Positions 1 through 9,403 of a DNA stretch of 64,000 nucleotides are shown one piece after another. The stretch covers positions 930,001 to 994,000 of the forward strand of contig NZ_JAMLJI010000001.1 of NCBI RefSeq assembly GCF_023712105.1, given 5' to 3'. The position numbers were made by a program, and so were the translations under genes. The notes beneath the pieces are model-generated. The model was not told where the DNA came from. It saw only the letters and a list, made by a program, of their open reading frames with translations, and did no database searches. Source of the stretch: Larsenimonas suaedae. GTDB taxonomy: Bacteria; Pseudomonadota; Gammaproteobacteria; Pseudomonadales; Halomonadaceae. Within the stretch, counting starts at the first letter, position 1. Each line of letters starts with the position of its first letter.

Positions 1-213
1 ATGGAATGCGATGAATGCGGGCATGATCAGTTCATGCTGCCGGTTCAGAAAAAACAGGGCGATCAAGTCACATGCGTTCAGTGCGGCAAGCCGACGTGTC
101 ATACCTCCGATCTTGAATCGGCCCTTGGTGCGTTCGCCAAGCACAATACGGTTCCTGAACCAGTGCTTGAAAGCGCAACCGATACATTGGGACGCATGCG
201 CGAGAATGCATAA
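1..213 (+). CDS. Small zinc-ribbon protein (hypothetical)
   Basis: A 70-residue acidic protein that opens with a CDEC pair (residues 3-6) and has CVQC at about 25-28, a four-cysteine arrangement typical of a compact zinc ribbon. The rest is a short helical tail with no membrane segment or signal peptide. The ATG is the first base of the window, so its ribosome binding site is not visible and a longer N-terminus cannot be excluded. A strong hairpin terminator follows about 40 bases after the stop. I do not recognise a specific family; zinc binding is inferred from the cysteine spacing. Confidence 0.6.
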   Translation: MECDECGHDQFMLPVQKKQGDQVTCVQCGKPTCHTSDLESALGAFAKHNTVPEPVLESATDTLGRMRENA

Positions 214-254
214 CGCGCTTAAGGCATTCTTGCTTTACCTCGCAATGTCCACAT

Positions 255-284
255 AAAAAAGCCTGCTTTCAAGCAGGCTTTTTT
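255..284. terminator. Bidirectional intrinsic terminator
   Basis: A perfect inverted repeat with 14-bp arms, AAAAAAGCCTGCTT and its complement, separated by two bases. The arms supply a T6 run on either strand. It lies between the converging zinc-ribbon gene and the end of the glg/tre operon (glgX stop at 316) and can end both transcripts. Confidence 0.9.
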
Positions 285-315
285 GGTACATGGTCAGGCG
301 CCTGGCGTGTCCGCC

Positions 316-2505
316 CTACCCCCGACGAATCAACTCCATCAATACCATCGAACGCGGCTGAACTCGGTAAGTCGAACCAAATTCGAAGTTACTGCCCTGG
401 GCATTGCGCGCATCGGCCGTATCCAATCTGAACATCCAGAATCGACCCTGAGCGGCTTCCGGGAGCGGCCATTCGATTTCACTATCATTGCCGTTGAACA
501 GGATAAGCAGTGTACTGTCGGAGCCTACACGTCGAATACCGGTGGGCTGTGCACGCCCATCGAGAATAACGGCCACGTTCAAGCGCGACGGGTCTTCCCA
601 TGCCTCCGGAGTCATGTCCTTACCGTCTACGGTCATCCAGCTGACATCACGAACCTGAAGCTCGTCGTTCCAGTCACCGGTCATGAACCGACTGCGCCTT
701 AAAATCGGATAATGGCGGCGAAGTCGAATCAAATACCGAGTGAAATCCAGAAGTGATCTACCTTCCTCGGACATATTCCAGTCGACCCAGCCGATCTCGC
801 TGTCCTGACAGTAGGCGTTGTTGTTGCCTTCCTGCGTGCGGGCGAATTCATCGCCTGCGAGAATCATCGGCGTACCTTGCGCGAACAGAAGCGTGGCCAT
901 CAGATTACGCATCTGCTTCATTCGAAGTGCGCGAATGGTCTCGTCTTCAGTAAATCCTTCAACGCCGTGATTCCAGGATCGATTATCGTCGTGCCCGTCG
1001 TTGTTGTCTTCGCCGTTGGCCTCATTGTGCTTGTCGTTGTAGGTCACCAGGTCGCGCAATGTGAAGCCATCGTGCGCGGTGATGAAGTTGACCGAGGCAA
1101 ACGGTTTGCGTCCGCGGTGGTTGAACAAGTCCTCCGAGCCCATGAGCCGGGTAGCGAAATCGGGCAGGGTATTTTCATCACCGCGCCAGAACGCTCGCAC
1201 CGTATCCCGGAACCGATCATTCCACTCGGCCCACCCCGGCGGAAAACCGCCCACCTGATAGCCACCCGGGCCACAATCCCAAGGCTCGGCAATCAACTTG
1301 CATTGGGACAACTGCGGATCCTGACGGCAGGAGTCCAGAAACCCGCCCCCTTCATCGAACCCATGGGGTTCACGACCAAGAATGGTTGCCAGATCGAACC
1401 GGAATCCATCGACACGCATTTCCTTGGCCCAATACCGCAAGGAGTCCGTCACCATCTGCAGTACGCGCGGATGGGAGAGATTAAGCGTGTTGCCGGTGCC
1501 GGTGTCGTTGATGTAATAGCGAGGCTCAGGCATCAGGCGGTAGTAGCTTGCGTTATCGATGCCCTTCCAGGAAAGCGTCGGCCCGAGCTCATTGCCTTCG
1601 GCGGTGTGGTTGTACACCACATCCAAAATGACCTCCAGCCCGCTTGCATGCGCGCTCGCCACCATCTGCTTGAACTCGCTGATGCTGCTGGAAGCCATGT
1701 ACTTAGGATGAGGTGCGAAAAACGCGAGGGTGTTGTAGCCCCAATAGTTGTGAAGGCCCTTTTCCTGCAGATGCCGGTCATCGGCGAAGGCATGAACCGG
1801 CATAAGCTCCAGCGAACTGATGCCAAGGCGTTGAAGGTGCTCAAGGATGGCGGGATCGCACAGCCCTGAGAACGTACCTCGAACCGACTCATCGACCTCG
1901 GGGTGACGCATGGTCAACCCCTTTACATGCGCCTCATAAATGACCGTATCCTGCCACGGAACATGCACGGGCTGAGAGCGGCCCCAGGTAAAGGCGGGAT
2001 CGACGACTCGACACTTGGGCATGAAGGGCGCGCTGTCGCGTTCATCAAAGCTGAGATCGCCGTCTTCATGGCCAATGGTGTAGCCATAAAGCGCATCATC
2101 CCATACCAGCTCACCGGTGATCTGCCGCGTACAAGGGTCGATCAACAGCTTGTTGGGATTGAATCGATGGCCCTTTTCCGGCTCGTACGGGCCATGCACT
2201 CGATAGCCATAGAGCTGGCCGGGCCGGGCCTCGGGCAGATAGCCATGCCAGACTTCATCGGTAAATTCCGGAAGCTCAATGCGCTCGAGCTCCTCTTCTC
2301 CGTCGTCACTGAACAGGCACAGCTCCACCTTGGTCGCATGGGCCGAAAACAGGGCAAAATTGACCCCCAGCCCGTCCCAGGTTGACCCCAGCGGATAAGG
2401 AAGCCCTTCTTCGATGCGCCTTGAATTATACCGATGCGAGCCACGCTCACTGTCGGCCACACTGCCAGGCGTTGGTGCGCCTGGATGAATCGCTGTATTT
2501 CTCAT
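316..2505 (-). CDS. glgX: Glycogen debranching enzyme GlgX
   Basis: Isoamylase-type GH13 enzyme that hydrolyses alpha-1,6 branches of glycogen, preferring short limit-dextrin stubs. 729 residues: an N-terminal CBM48-like domain (about 35-150) precedes the catalytic barrel. The four GH13 regions are visible: DVVYNHT (about 295-301), GFRFDLA with the nucleophile Asp371, LIAEPWD with the acid Glu407, and FITAHDG with Asp479. Last gene of the operon; its ATG overlaps the stop of the DUF2934 gene as ATGA, which fixes the start. Slightly longer than E. coli GlgX. The family also includes TreX-type debranching enzymes, and next to treY/treZ a TreX-like role in trehalose synthesis is equally plausible. 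Confidence 0.93.
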   Translation of the reverse strand: MRNTAIHPGAPTPGSVADSERGSHRYNSRRIEEGLPYPLGSTWDGLGVNFALFSAHATKVELCLFSDDGEEELERIELPEFTDEVWHGYLPEARPGQLYGYRVHGPYEPEKGHRFNPNKLLIDPCTRQITGELVWDDALYGYTIGHEDGDLSFDERDSAPFMPKCRVVDPAFTWGRSQPVHVPWQDTVIYEAHVKGLTMRHPEVDESVRGTFSGLCDPAILEHLQRLGISSLELMPVHAFADDRHLQEKGLHNYWGYNTLAFFAPHPKYMASSSISEFKQMVASAHASGLEVILDVVYNHTAEGNELGPTLSWKGIDNASYYRLMPEPRYYINDTGTGNTLNLSHPRVLQMVTDSLRYWAKEMRVDGFRFDLATILGREPHGFDEGGGFLDSCRQDPQLSQCKLIAEPWDCGPGGYQVGGFPPGWAEWNDRFRDTVRAFWRGDENTLPDFATRLMGSEDLFNHRGRKPFASVNFITAHDGFTLRDLVTYNDKHNEANGEDNNDGHDDNRSWNHGVEGFTEDETIRALRMKQMRNLMATLLFAQGTPMILAGDEFARTQEGNNNAYCQDSEIGWVDWNMSEEGRSLLDFTRYLIRLRRHYPILRRSRFMTGDWNDELQVRDVSWMTVDGKDMTPEAWEDPSRLNVAVILDGRAQPTGIRRVGSDSTLLILFNGNDSEIEWPLPEAAQGRFWMFRLDTADARNAQGSNFEFGSTYRVQPRSMVLMELIRRG

Positions 2506-2903
2506 GCTCGATTACTCTTTCGACGCGTACGGCTTGCGGTCGAGCTGTCATCCGAGGGCGTCGTCTCCGAGGAAGTGTCTGACGTATCGGCCTTGGCTGC
2601 TGCCTTGCGTGGTCGAGCGGTCGCTTTCGTTTTCGAAGTGCTCTTTGGCTTGTCGGCAGTCGTTGAACTCTTGCGCCGGGTCGACTTGACCGTCGGTGGC
2701 ACCTCCGCACTCTGTTCAGTCTTTTCAGGCGGCTTGCGGGTCACCGGCTCCGGTGGAACATCGGTCACGCGCTCAGCAGCCACCAGCCGGCTGGCCATTT
2801 CCCAGTGGCGCTCGGCCTGCCCATCCGGGCGACCTTCCACTTCCCACAGTCGATAGGCCAACAAACGTACTCTCAACTGATCATCCATTCGGTGATACTC
2901 CAT
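2502..2903 (-). CDS. DUF2934 domain protein in trehalose operon
   Basis: Small protein of 133 residues (128 if translation begins at the internal ATG at 2888, which has GGAG nine bases upstream). The first about 45 residues carry the DUF2934 signature (RLLAYRLWEVEGRPDG followed by HWEMA), a short domain of unknown function. The rest is a basic, Ser/Thr/Lys/Arg-rich, probably disordered tail with many TKSTRRK-like stretches. It sits between treY and glgX and overlaps glgX by ATGA, so it is co-transcribed and translationally coupled to glgX. The role is unknown. Its fixed place in this kind of cluster hints at regulating or tethering the glucan enzymes, but that is inference. Confidence 0.8.
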   Translation of the reverse strand: MEYHRMDDQLRVRLLAYRLWEVEGRPDGQAERHWEMASRLVAAERVTDVPPEPVTRKPPEKTEQSAEVPPTVKSTRRKSSTTADKPKSTSKTKATARPRKAAAKADTSDTSSETTPSDDSSTASRTRRKSNRA

Positions 2904-2910
2904 ATCGAAA

Positions 2911-2929
2911 CCGCGCCATCAGGGCGCGG
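2911..2929 (-). other. Intra-operon hairpin between treY and DUF2934
   Basis: CCGCGCC and GGCGCGG form a perfect 7-bp stem around a 5-base loop in the only real gap of the operon (41 bases). On the minus strand only a short TTT follows, so it may be a weak attenuator, a processing site or an RNA-stabilising hairpin rather than a full terminator. Confidence 0.45.
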
Positions 2930-2944
2930 CGTCCCTATCCAGGG

Positions 2945-5680
2945 TTAATAGTGTTCATTGGAGGCCGTTGCCTCGCAGTAATCGACGGCCTGCTCAGCGC
3001 CATTGATGCCGGCTCGGGCCACTAAAACGGCAAAGGGCATGACCGTCAGCAGTGACGAAAGCTCAATATCATCGGTCACGACCTGGCCACCGAGCAGGTC
3101 AGTGAAGGTCATGCCCCGGTCGTGCTCGGCGAGCAGCACTCGGGTCTCGCCCCAGCGGGCGCTGTCGATTTGAAGACCCGGCGCCCCCTGAAGCAGGGTC
3201 CGCGTCGTACGTGGCGCGATCACCAACAGTCGATGACCCTCGAACTGGCGTCGAAAGGCGATCACGTGATCGGCAAGCGCACCCTGCACTGTAAGCGCCT
3301 CATAATCACCGCGGGAAAACAGCTCGGGCTGCTGGTTACGAAGCGTCAATAGTTCCTGAATCATGGCCTGCTTGATGCGAGCATCACGCCAGGTGCCAAG
3401 CAGCGTCGGCAATGGCATTGCGTCCTGACGACGGCGGCGCTCAAAGTCGACCGGGCGACGATTGTCAGGGTCGACCAGGGAAAAATCCCACCGTTCACAG
3501 CCTTGATAGGTATCGGGAATGCCCGGCATCGTGAGTTTCAAAAGCACCTGAACCAGGCCATTCAACGCCCCCGGTGCAGCGACGGACTCGACAAACGCAT
3601 GAAGTCGAACGCGCGCAAGCTGGCCCGCGTCACTGCACAGCAGTGCGTTGACAAAATCACGACACCGGGCCTCATACGCCTCGTCCGGATAAAGCCAGTG
3701 CGAGCGCCGTTTGCCTTCCCGAAGCGCCTTTTGATGCCAATTGACAACGCGCTCGGCAAACGCCGACAGCCCCTCGGTGTCATCGGTACCAAGTTCCAGC
3801 GGCCAGGCCCCGACCAGAATCTGAAACACGAACCAGGCATCGACAGGATGGAGCGTTTCTCCTCCATCGAGTGCCTGAGCGGCCGTCCGGTAGGCCTCGA
3901 ATTCAGCCACCGCATCCTCGCCGAATTCCGACAGTGCCGCCAGCCGCGCGCGTACGTCTTCACCCCGTTTGTGATCATGGGTGGCGGTGGTCAGAAGTGT
4001 CTCCGGCCAGTGCGCCACCGTATGACGATTGAAGGCATGAAAGGCCTCGACAGAATCGACGAATCGAGCCGCGTCGAAACCAACATCATTTCGCGAGAAC
4101 AGCACAGCGTGGCGATACCCGGCGGTATCTTCCACGGCCTTGGCCGCGAGCGGCGCCGTCAACTGAGCAAAACGAAGCCGCGCCTGCCCCCAAAGCTCAT
4201 CCTCGGCAAAGCTCTGCCTGGATAATCCAGCCACCAGGTACTCGAGCACGCCCTGATCCGGCGGTACCAAACGCGCACGCGCCTTGTCCTGCACACGGTT
4301 CCAAAGCGCCGACTCGTCGGCATCGCCGTAGGCGCGATAGACATCAAACTCGGTGGCCAGCGCATGAAGGGCTCGACGCAGCATCATCGGCGTAATATCC
4401 CGCGACTCGACACGCGCACGCGCGCAGCGCACAAGCGCCTGCAGCACACGGTCAAATTCGGCCGCCAGGTTCGAGGCCATCAACTCCTGACGCGCCGCAA
4501 GCACCTCATCGTGAAACCCTGCGTCAGACTCGCTCAGGGTGCTCCAAAGTGCTGTCAGCGGCGCTTCGCCGGCGGGCTCATGCTGAATGACCGATAACAC
4601 GTTCATGGCGTCATAACCCGTTGTCCCCGCCACGGGCCAACTGTCGGGCAGCGTTTCCTGACCTTCGAGAATCTTTTCGACCCAGATCGGGATCAGCCCG
4701 GTGGGCGCATCCAACGGACGCCCCTGGGCGGCACGGTCAAGCCCTGCCCGTAACTGCGCACAATAGCCGCCGGGGTCGGCAAGGCCATCGATATGATCGA
4801 TGCGAACGCCATCGACCAACCCGCGCTCGACCAGCTCGAACAGATAGCCATGGGTCAGCTCGAATACCCACGCGTGCTGAACCTGAACCGCACCGAGCTC
4901 GGTAATGTCGAAAAACCGGCGCCAGTTCAGCCAGTCATTGGCAGTTCGCCAGTGGGCCAACCGATAATGCTGGTCCTCTAGCAATGCATGACGCCGTTGC
5001 GCGCGATCAGGGTGCGTATTGAACGCCTCTAACGCCTCATCCAGCCGCTGTTTGCCCTCATCGGTTTCAAGCAAGGCCGTCAGTCCACCATCTTCGCCGC
5101 CATCAAGGCCCAGCTCAGCCAAAACGCGCGGCTGGTCCTCTGGGCGAAGCGGGAACACGTGCTCGAAATAGATGAACTGGAATTCGCGCTCGATCTCATC
5201 GACAGAAAGCGTCAGCGCATCCTGCTCGAGCATGTCGCCATAGGGCTCACCAAGAAAGGGAACAAGAATCCTGTTGTGAAGCGTCGGGTCGCCGCATTGC
5301 CAGTCGACGTCGAACATGTCGGCCAGACGGCTTGAACGACCGTTTCGCAAAAGCTCGAGCCAATACACGTTTTCACTGCCGCCAACGGCCAGATGGTTGG
5401 GCACGACGTCAACAACCAGGCCCATCTCTCGCGCTCGAAGCGCTGACACCAGCCGCAGAAGCGCCGCCTCCCCGCCAAGCTCTGAATCGATGCGCGTGGG
5501 ATCGACACCGTCATAGCCATGGGTCGACCCGGCCCGCGAGGCCCAAATGGGTGAGGCGTAGACATGGCTGATGCCAAGGCCCTGCAGATAGTCGAGCTGG
5601 TCGATTGCGTCGTCCAGCGTGAACCCGGCGTGAAATTGAAGCCGCATCGTCGCGCGAGGCGATGTACCCGGGTCAGTCAT
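2945..5680 (-). CDS. treY: Maltooligosyl trehalose synthase TreY
   Basis: GH13 enzyme that rearranges the reducing-end alpha-1,4 bond of a maltooligosaccharide into alpha,alpha-1,1, giving maltooligosyl trehalose for TreZ. 911 residues from the chosen start. Visible marks: YRLQFH-like opening (MRLQFHAGF), SHVYASPIW, VDVVPNHLAV, the catalytic GVRIDHIDGLADPGG segment, a Glu-containing WVEKILEGQE, and a C-terminal DTYQGCE motif typical of TreY. The start at 5680 has AGGAG eight bases upstream and overlaps the malQ stop by eight bases; a longer frame to 5767 lies inside malQ and is unlikely. Cytoplasmic. Confidence 0.93.
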   Translation of the reverse strand: MTDPGTSPRATMRLQFHAGFTLDDAIDQLDYLQGLGISHVYASPIWASRAGSTHGYDGVDPTRIDSELGGEAALLRLVSALRAREMGLVVDVVPNHLAVGGSENVYWLELLRNGRSSRLADMFDVDWQCGDPTLHNRILVPFLGEPYGDMLEQDALTLSVDEIEREFQFIYFEHVFPLRPEDQPRVLAELGLDGGEDGGLTALLETDEGKQRLDEALEAFNTHPDRAQRRHALLEDQHYRLAHWRTANDWLNWRRFFDITELGAVQVQHAWVFELTHGYLFELVERGLVDGVRIDHIDGLADPGGYCAQLRAGLDRAAQGRPLDAPTGLIPIWVEKILEGQETLPDSWPVAGTTGYDAMNVLSVIQHEPAGEAPLTALWSTLSESDAGFHDEVLAARQELMASNLAAEFDRVLQALVRCARARVESRDITPMMLRRALHALATEFDVYRAYGDADESALWNRVQDKARARLVPPDQGVLEYLVAGLSRQSFAEDELWGQARLRFAQLTAPLAAKAVEDTAGYRHAVLFSRNDVGFDAARFVDSVEAFHAFNRHTVAHWPETLLTTATHDHKRGEDVRARLAALSEFGEDAVAEFEAYRTAAQALDGGETLHPVDAWFVFQILVGAWPLELGTDDTEGLSAFAERVVNWHQKALREGKRRSHWLYPDEAYEARCRDFVNALLCSDAGQLARVRLHAFVESVAAPGALNGLVQVLLKLTMPGIPDTYQGCERWDFSLVDPDNRRPVDFERRRRQDAMPLPTLLGTWRDARIKQAMIQELLTLRNQQPELFSRGDYEALTVQGALADHVIAFRRQFEGHRLLVIAPRTTRTLLQGAPGLQIDSARWGETRVLLAEHDRGMTFTDLLGGQVVTDDIELSSLLTVMPFAVLVARAGINGAEQAVDYCEATASNEHY

Positions 5681-7646
5681 TGAGGTGCTCCTTGGTTGCG
5701 GCACGTCGCCCCTCAAGGAAGGCCTTGAGGCGACGAATAACGCCGGGGTCACGTGCCAGTGCGTCAACGGTCAACGGCAGCCGCCGGCGCCAGTTGGGGT
5801 GCGTGTCCATCGTGCCCGGAAGATTCGGTTGCTCTTCAAGCGCCAGAATGTCTTCAAGCGGCAGGATCGCGAGCGGTCCAGGGCTTTTACCGACAAACCG
5901 GGCCGTTGCATCGAGCCAATGATCGACTGATGCCGAGGCATCAATGCCAAGCGCCTCGGCAAGGCGCACTCGATCCTCGGCGCGCTCATCGCGCGCAGAG
6001 CGAGCATCTTCGGCAGTGATCGAACCGATGGATTCCCGCCATTCGATGTCGCGGGCACTGAGCCAACCGGCCACCGTCGGCAGGTCATGGGTCGAACTCA
6101 TGGCAACTGATTGCGGGGCGTAGCGGGTTGACTCAAGAAACGCGTCGCCATCACGCTCGAACCACATGACCGCCATACCCAATATGTTGCGCGCACCGAG
6201 CCGGTCTCTAAAACCGTCTTCGACCGTACCGAGGTCTTCCCCGATAACCACCGCGTCATGACGCCACGCTTCCAGCGCGACCAGCCTTAGCAGAGCCTGC
6301 TCGGGGTAGCGCACGTACGCACCGTTCAGGGGTGAGCCGTTCTCGGGGATCAGCCACAGCCGAGACAGCCCCATGATGTGGTCAATACGAAGGCCACCTG
6401 CCCAGCCAAGCGTTGCCCTAAGCATGTCGATAAAGCCTGAAAACCCGGTCTCAACCAGCCCCTGCGGTGAAAATCCAGTCACGCCCCAGCTCTGGCCGTC
6501 GGCATTGAAGGCATCCGGCGGCGACCCGACGGTCAGCCGGCCCAGCACTTCGTTTGGTCGACTCCATACCTGGCTGCCATCGGCCGCCACCCCGACCGCG
6601 ATGTCCGCGATCAGGCCAATACGCATTCCAGCGTCCTGGGCGGTGGTCTGCGCCGCCATCAAACCACGTCGAGCCAGCCATTGTGCGTACAGATAACGCT
6701 CGATGCGCATGCGTTCGTCGCGCTCGAACGCCCGCACCGCCTCACTGTTGACGCTCTTGTAATCGACCGGCCAATCCTCGAACGGCCCGAACATGTCGCA
6801 CAGCGCTTCAAAACAGGCGTGATCCAGAAGCGGCTTGGGTGCCTCGCTGCAAAAAGCCTCAAACTCACGCCGTTCATGGGCGCTCATGTCAAGGTGCGCA
6901 CGATCAAGCAGGGTTTCAGCCCGCTTGGCAACCTGCTGATAATCGATCAGCGGCTCATCCGGGGCCTGGGTCCCAAGCGGCAGGGCATACCAGCTGTTGA
7001 GCGCCAGCCGCGATGACGGCGCGTAGGGGGAATAACGCGAGGGATCCTGCTCGAATAGGGCATGTACCGGGCTGATGGCCAGCGCATCGAGGCCGGCCTC
7101 ACCCATGTCTCGAGCAAGGCTCGATAACGCATCCAGATCCCCGAGAGCGGTCGGCGCGGCGCGTCGAAGGCTGTAGAGCTGAACGCCGAGTCCGGCGAGG
7201 TGGGTGCCCTCAGAAATGCTGGGGGCCGAGGTCGGTGCCACGGCAAGGCGCACCGTTTTGCCGGCAAGCGTCAATCGGTAATACCCCGGCGTGTCGATCG
7301 GGGCCAGAAAGCCGTTATCGTCGGTCTCACCGCTGAGTTCGAACGACTCTTCTTCCGCTTCGAGGCGATAGGCAGTGCCCGGGGTTACGGCACTTGGCAG
7401 TTCGACCGGAACCGACACCTCGGTGGTAATCAATGGCGGCCACTGTTCGACGCTTTTCGGCTCGACCAGGCGCAAAAGCGCCTCGTGGCTGTAGTCGCGC
7501 TCACGCTGGGAATCGGCCGGATAGCCGAGTGCGGCCAGCACACGGCAGATCGCCTTGTCGTCGAGCGTACACTGTTCACCGTCGTTGTTTTCCCAGTGGC
7601 GTTGAATGCCGGCAAGCTCGGCAAGTGTTTCCAGAGACGCCGTCAT
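5673..7646 (-). CDS. malQ: 4-alpha-glucanotransferase (amylomaltase) MalQ
   Basis: GH77 disproportionating enzyme that transfers alpha-1,4-glucan segments between maltodextrins, recycling short chains left by debranching. 657 residues. Recognisable segments include GLRIDHIMGLSRLWLIP (nucleophile Asp), VVIGEDLGTVE (acid Glu) and SSTHDLPTVAGW near the C-terminus, all conserved in MalQ. The ATG at 7646 overlaps the treZ stop by ATGA and has GGAG eight bases upstream; the nine-residue upstream extension lacks a site. In this operon it probably lengthens maltooligosaccharides so that TreY can use them, and returns material to glycogen. Confidence 0.93.
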   Translation of the reverse strand: MTASLETLAELAGIQRHWENNDGEQCTLDDKAICRVLAALGYPADSQRERDYSHEALLRLVEPKSVEQWPPLITTEVSVPVELPSAVTPGTAYRLEAEEESFELSGETDDNGFLAPIDTPGYYRLTLAGKTVRLAVAPTSAPSISEGTHLAGLGVQLYSLRRAAPTALGDLDALSSLARDMGEAGLDALAISPVHALFEQDPSRYSPYAPSSRLALNSWYALPLGTQAPDEPLIDYQQVAKRAETLLDRAHLDMSAHERREFEAFCSEAPKPLLDHACFEALCDMFGPFEDWPVDYKSVNSEAVRAFERDERMRIERYLYAQWLARRGLMAAQTTAQDAGMRIGLIADIAVGVAADGSQVWSRPNEVLGRLTVGSPPDAFNADGQSWGVTGFSPQGLVETGFSGFIDMLRATLGWAGGLRIDHIMGLSRLWLIPENGSPLNGAYVRYPEQALLRLVALEAWRHDAVVIGEDLGTVEDGFRDRLGARNILGMAVMWFERDGDAFLESTRYAPQSVAMSSTHDLPTVAGWLSARDIEWRESIGSITAEDARSARDERAEDRVRLAEALGIDASASVDHWLDATARFVGKSPGPLAILPLEDILALEEQPNLPGTMDTHPNWRRRLPLTVDALARDPGVIRRLKAFLEGRRAATKEHLND

Positions 7647-9403
7647 GAGGTGTGCTCCAACCAGACCGTGCAACTGTTCGGGCTCAACGCCCCGCTCTCA
7701 CCGACATCGCCGGTCTGATACAAAAGCCCTGCGCGCGTCAGCGAAAACTCGACGGCATCACGACCAAGATTGACCGCAACCGTTAGCTGGCGCCCCCCGG
7801 CCAGATGCCAGTTTGCCACGACCGCACCATCGCCCAACACTCGGGCCTCCCCGAACCGACAGTCCGCCAGGTACGGCATGATGTGTTGATGGCGCAGGGA
7901 CAAGAGCGTCTTATAGCGCGCCGCCCAGTTCTCATCGGGCTGGCCGTAGGGAAACGACGCCGCAAAGGTGTCCGGCTCATTGGGGTCTGGGATCGCATTG
8001 CGAGCGGTCTTTGAGTCGAACGCGGAAAACGCTGCGAATTCAGCGCGCCGCCCTTCCCTGACCGCGTCGGCAAGCTCGCCACGGTGATCGGTAAAGAACA
8101 GAAACGGCTGACGCGCGCCGCACTCTTCCCCCATGAACAGCATTGGAATCATCGGGGTCAACAGCAGCAGCACTGTCGCCGCGTGAAGCGCCTGATCATC
8201 GGTCAGTGTGATCAAACGCTCGCCGAGTGCCCGATTGCCGATCTGGTCGTGGTTCTGAAGAAAATTGATAAACGCGGTCGGGGCCAGGTGGCCACTTGAT
8301 TCACCGCGTGGAGTACCGTCGTTTGTTTTATGGCCCTGAAACACGAATCCGGATGCCAGCGCCCGAGCGAGCTTTTCGGTCGGTGCGTGGGCGTATTCGC
8401 TGTAATAGCCTTCCTGCTCACCGGTCAGGAGGTGATGAAGCACGTTATGCACATCGTCATTCCACTGCGCGGTATAGGCGCTATCAAGCAATGAGGCGTT
8501 GTTGCGCTCGTTTTCAAGCATAAGATGCAGATGCCGGCGCTCACCCACGGCGGCCTGAAGCTTTTCGCTCAGCGTATTCAGGAAGCCATCGTTGTCGATG
8601 GCGTGTACCGCATCAAAACGCAGGCCATCCAGCCGGTAGTCGTTGACCCACATCAACGCGTTTTCAATAAAAAACGTGCCTACGTTGGGGTTGTCGAAAT
8701 CGATGGCGTTACCCCATGGGGTGTCGCGCCCGGTAAAAAACGAGGGCGCGAAGGCCGGCCAGACGTTGCCGTCCGGGCCGAAATGGTTATACACCACGTC
8801 AAGAAACACCATCAGCCCGAGACCGTGAGCCTCATCGATCAGCGCCTTGAAGTCATCGGGCGTGCCGTAACTCGACTCGACCGCGAACGGCAGTACGCCG
8901 TCATAGCCCCAGTTGCGTGTGCCCGGCACCGCATTGACCGGCATCAGCTCGATGGCGGTGATTCCAAGCGCCGCCCACTGGGGGAGATAGCGCCGAACAC
9001 CTGAAAATCCGCCAAGTACGCCGGCATGAACCTCCAGAATAACGGTCTCGGTCCAGGGGCGCCCGTGCCACTCGGTGTTTTGCCATTGATAGGTCGCGTG
9101 ATCGATAACCACGCTTGCGCCAAAGACGTCGTCATCCTGGGCCCGCGACGCGGGGTCTGGAAGCTCGCGGCCATCGGGCAACTGGAAAAGATACCGGGCG
9201 CCGGGCGTGCATTCGGCATCGACCGAGAACCAGCCCTCGCCATCGTCATGCATGGCGTGTGAGGAACATGAGGCGCCTTCTGACGGCGCAAGCTTCAATG
9301 TCAGCGCCTCGACGCCCGGCGCCCAGAGTGCAAAGCGTCTTGAGTGCCCGGTGGATTCGGGGCCAAAGCGTATCGTATCGCTTCCGTGCTGCCCATGACT
9401 CAT
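7643..9403 (-). CDS. treZ: Malto-oligosyltrehalose trehalohydrolase TreZ
   Basis: GH13 hydrolase that releases free trehalose from maltooligosyl trehalose, the second step of the TreYZ route. 586 residues from the ATG at 9403. An N-terminal beta-sandwich (FALWAPGVEALTL) is followed by the barrel with LDVVYNHFGPDGN, GLRFDAVHAI (nucleophile Asp), MLENERN (acid Glu) and NFLQNHDQIGN; the LENERN and QNHDQIGN forms are typical of TreZ rather than GlgB. A TTG nine bases upstream is too close to the GGGAG site, so the ATG overlapping the glgB stop (ATGA) is chosen. With TreY it forms a complete trehalose branch, relevant to osmotic stress. Confidence 0.93.
   Translation of the reverse strand: MSHGQHGSDTIRFGPESTGHSRRFALWAPGVEALTLKLAPSEGASCSSHAMHDDGEGWFSVDAECTPGARYLFQLPDGRELPDPASRAQDDDVFGASVVIDHATYQWQNTEWHGRPWTETVILEVHAGVLGGFSGVRRYLPQWAALGITAIELMPVNAVPGTRNWGYDGVLPFAVESSYGTPDDFKALIDEAHGLGLMVFLDVVYNHFGPDGNVWPAFAPSFFTGRDTPWGNAIDFDNPNVGTFFIENALMWVNDYRLDGLRFDAVHAIDNDGFLNTLSEKLQAAVGERRHLHLMLENERNNASLLDSAYTAQWNDDVHNVLHHLLTGEQEGYYSEYAHAPTEKLARALASGFVFQGHKTNDGTPRGESSGHLAPTAFINFLQNHDQIGNRALGERLITLTDDQALHAATVLLLLTPMIPMLFMGEECGARQPFLFFTDHRGELADAVREGRRAEFAAFSAFDSKTARNAIPDPNEPDTFAASFPYGQPDENWAARYKTLLSLRHQHIMPYLADCRFGEARVLGDGAVVANWHLAGGRQLTVAVNLGRDAVEFSLTRAGLLYQTGDVGESGALSPNSCTVWLEHTS

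Noticed and set aside
877-1869. 330-codon plus-strand frame opposite glgX
   Set aside because: Antisense of conserved GlgX motifs; no independent support.
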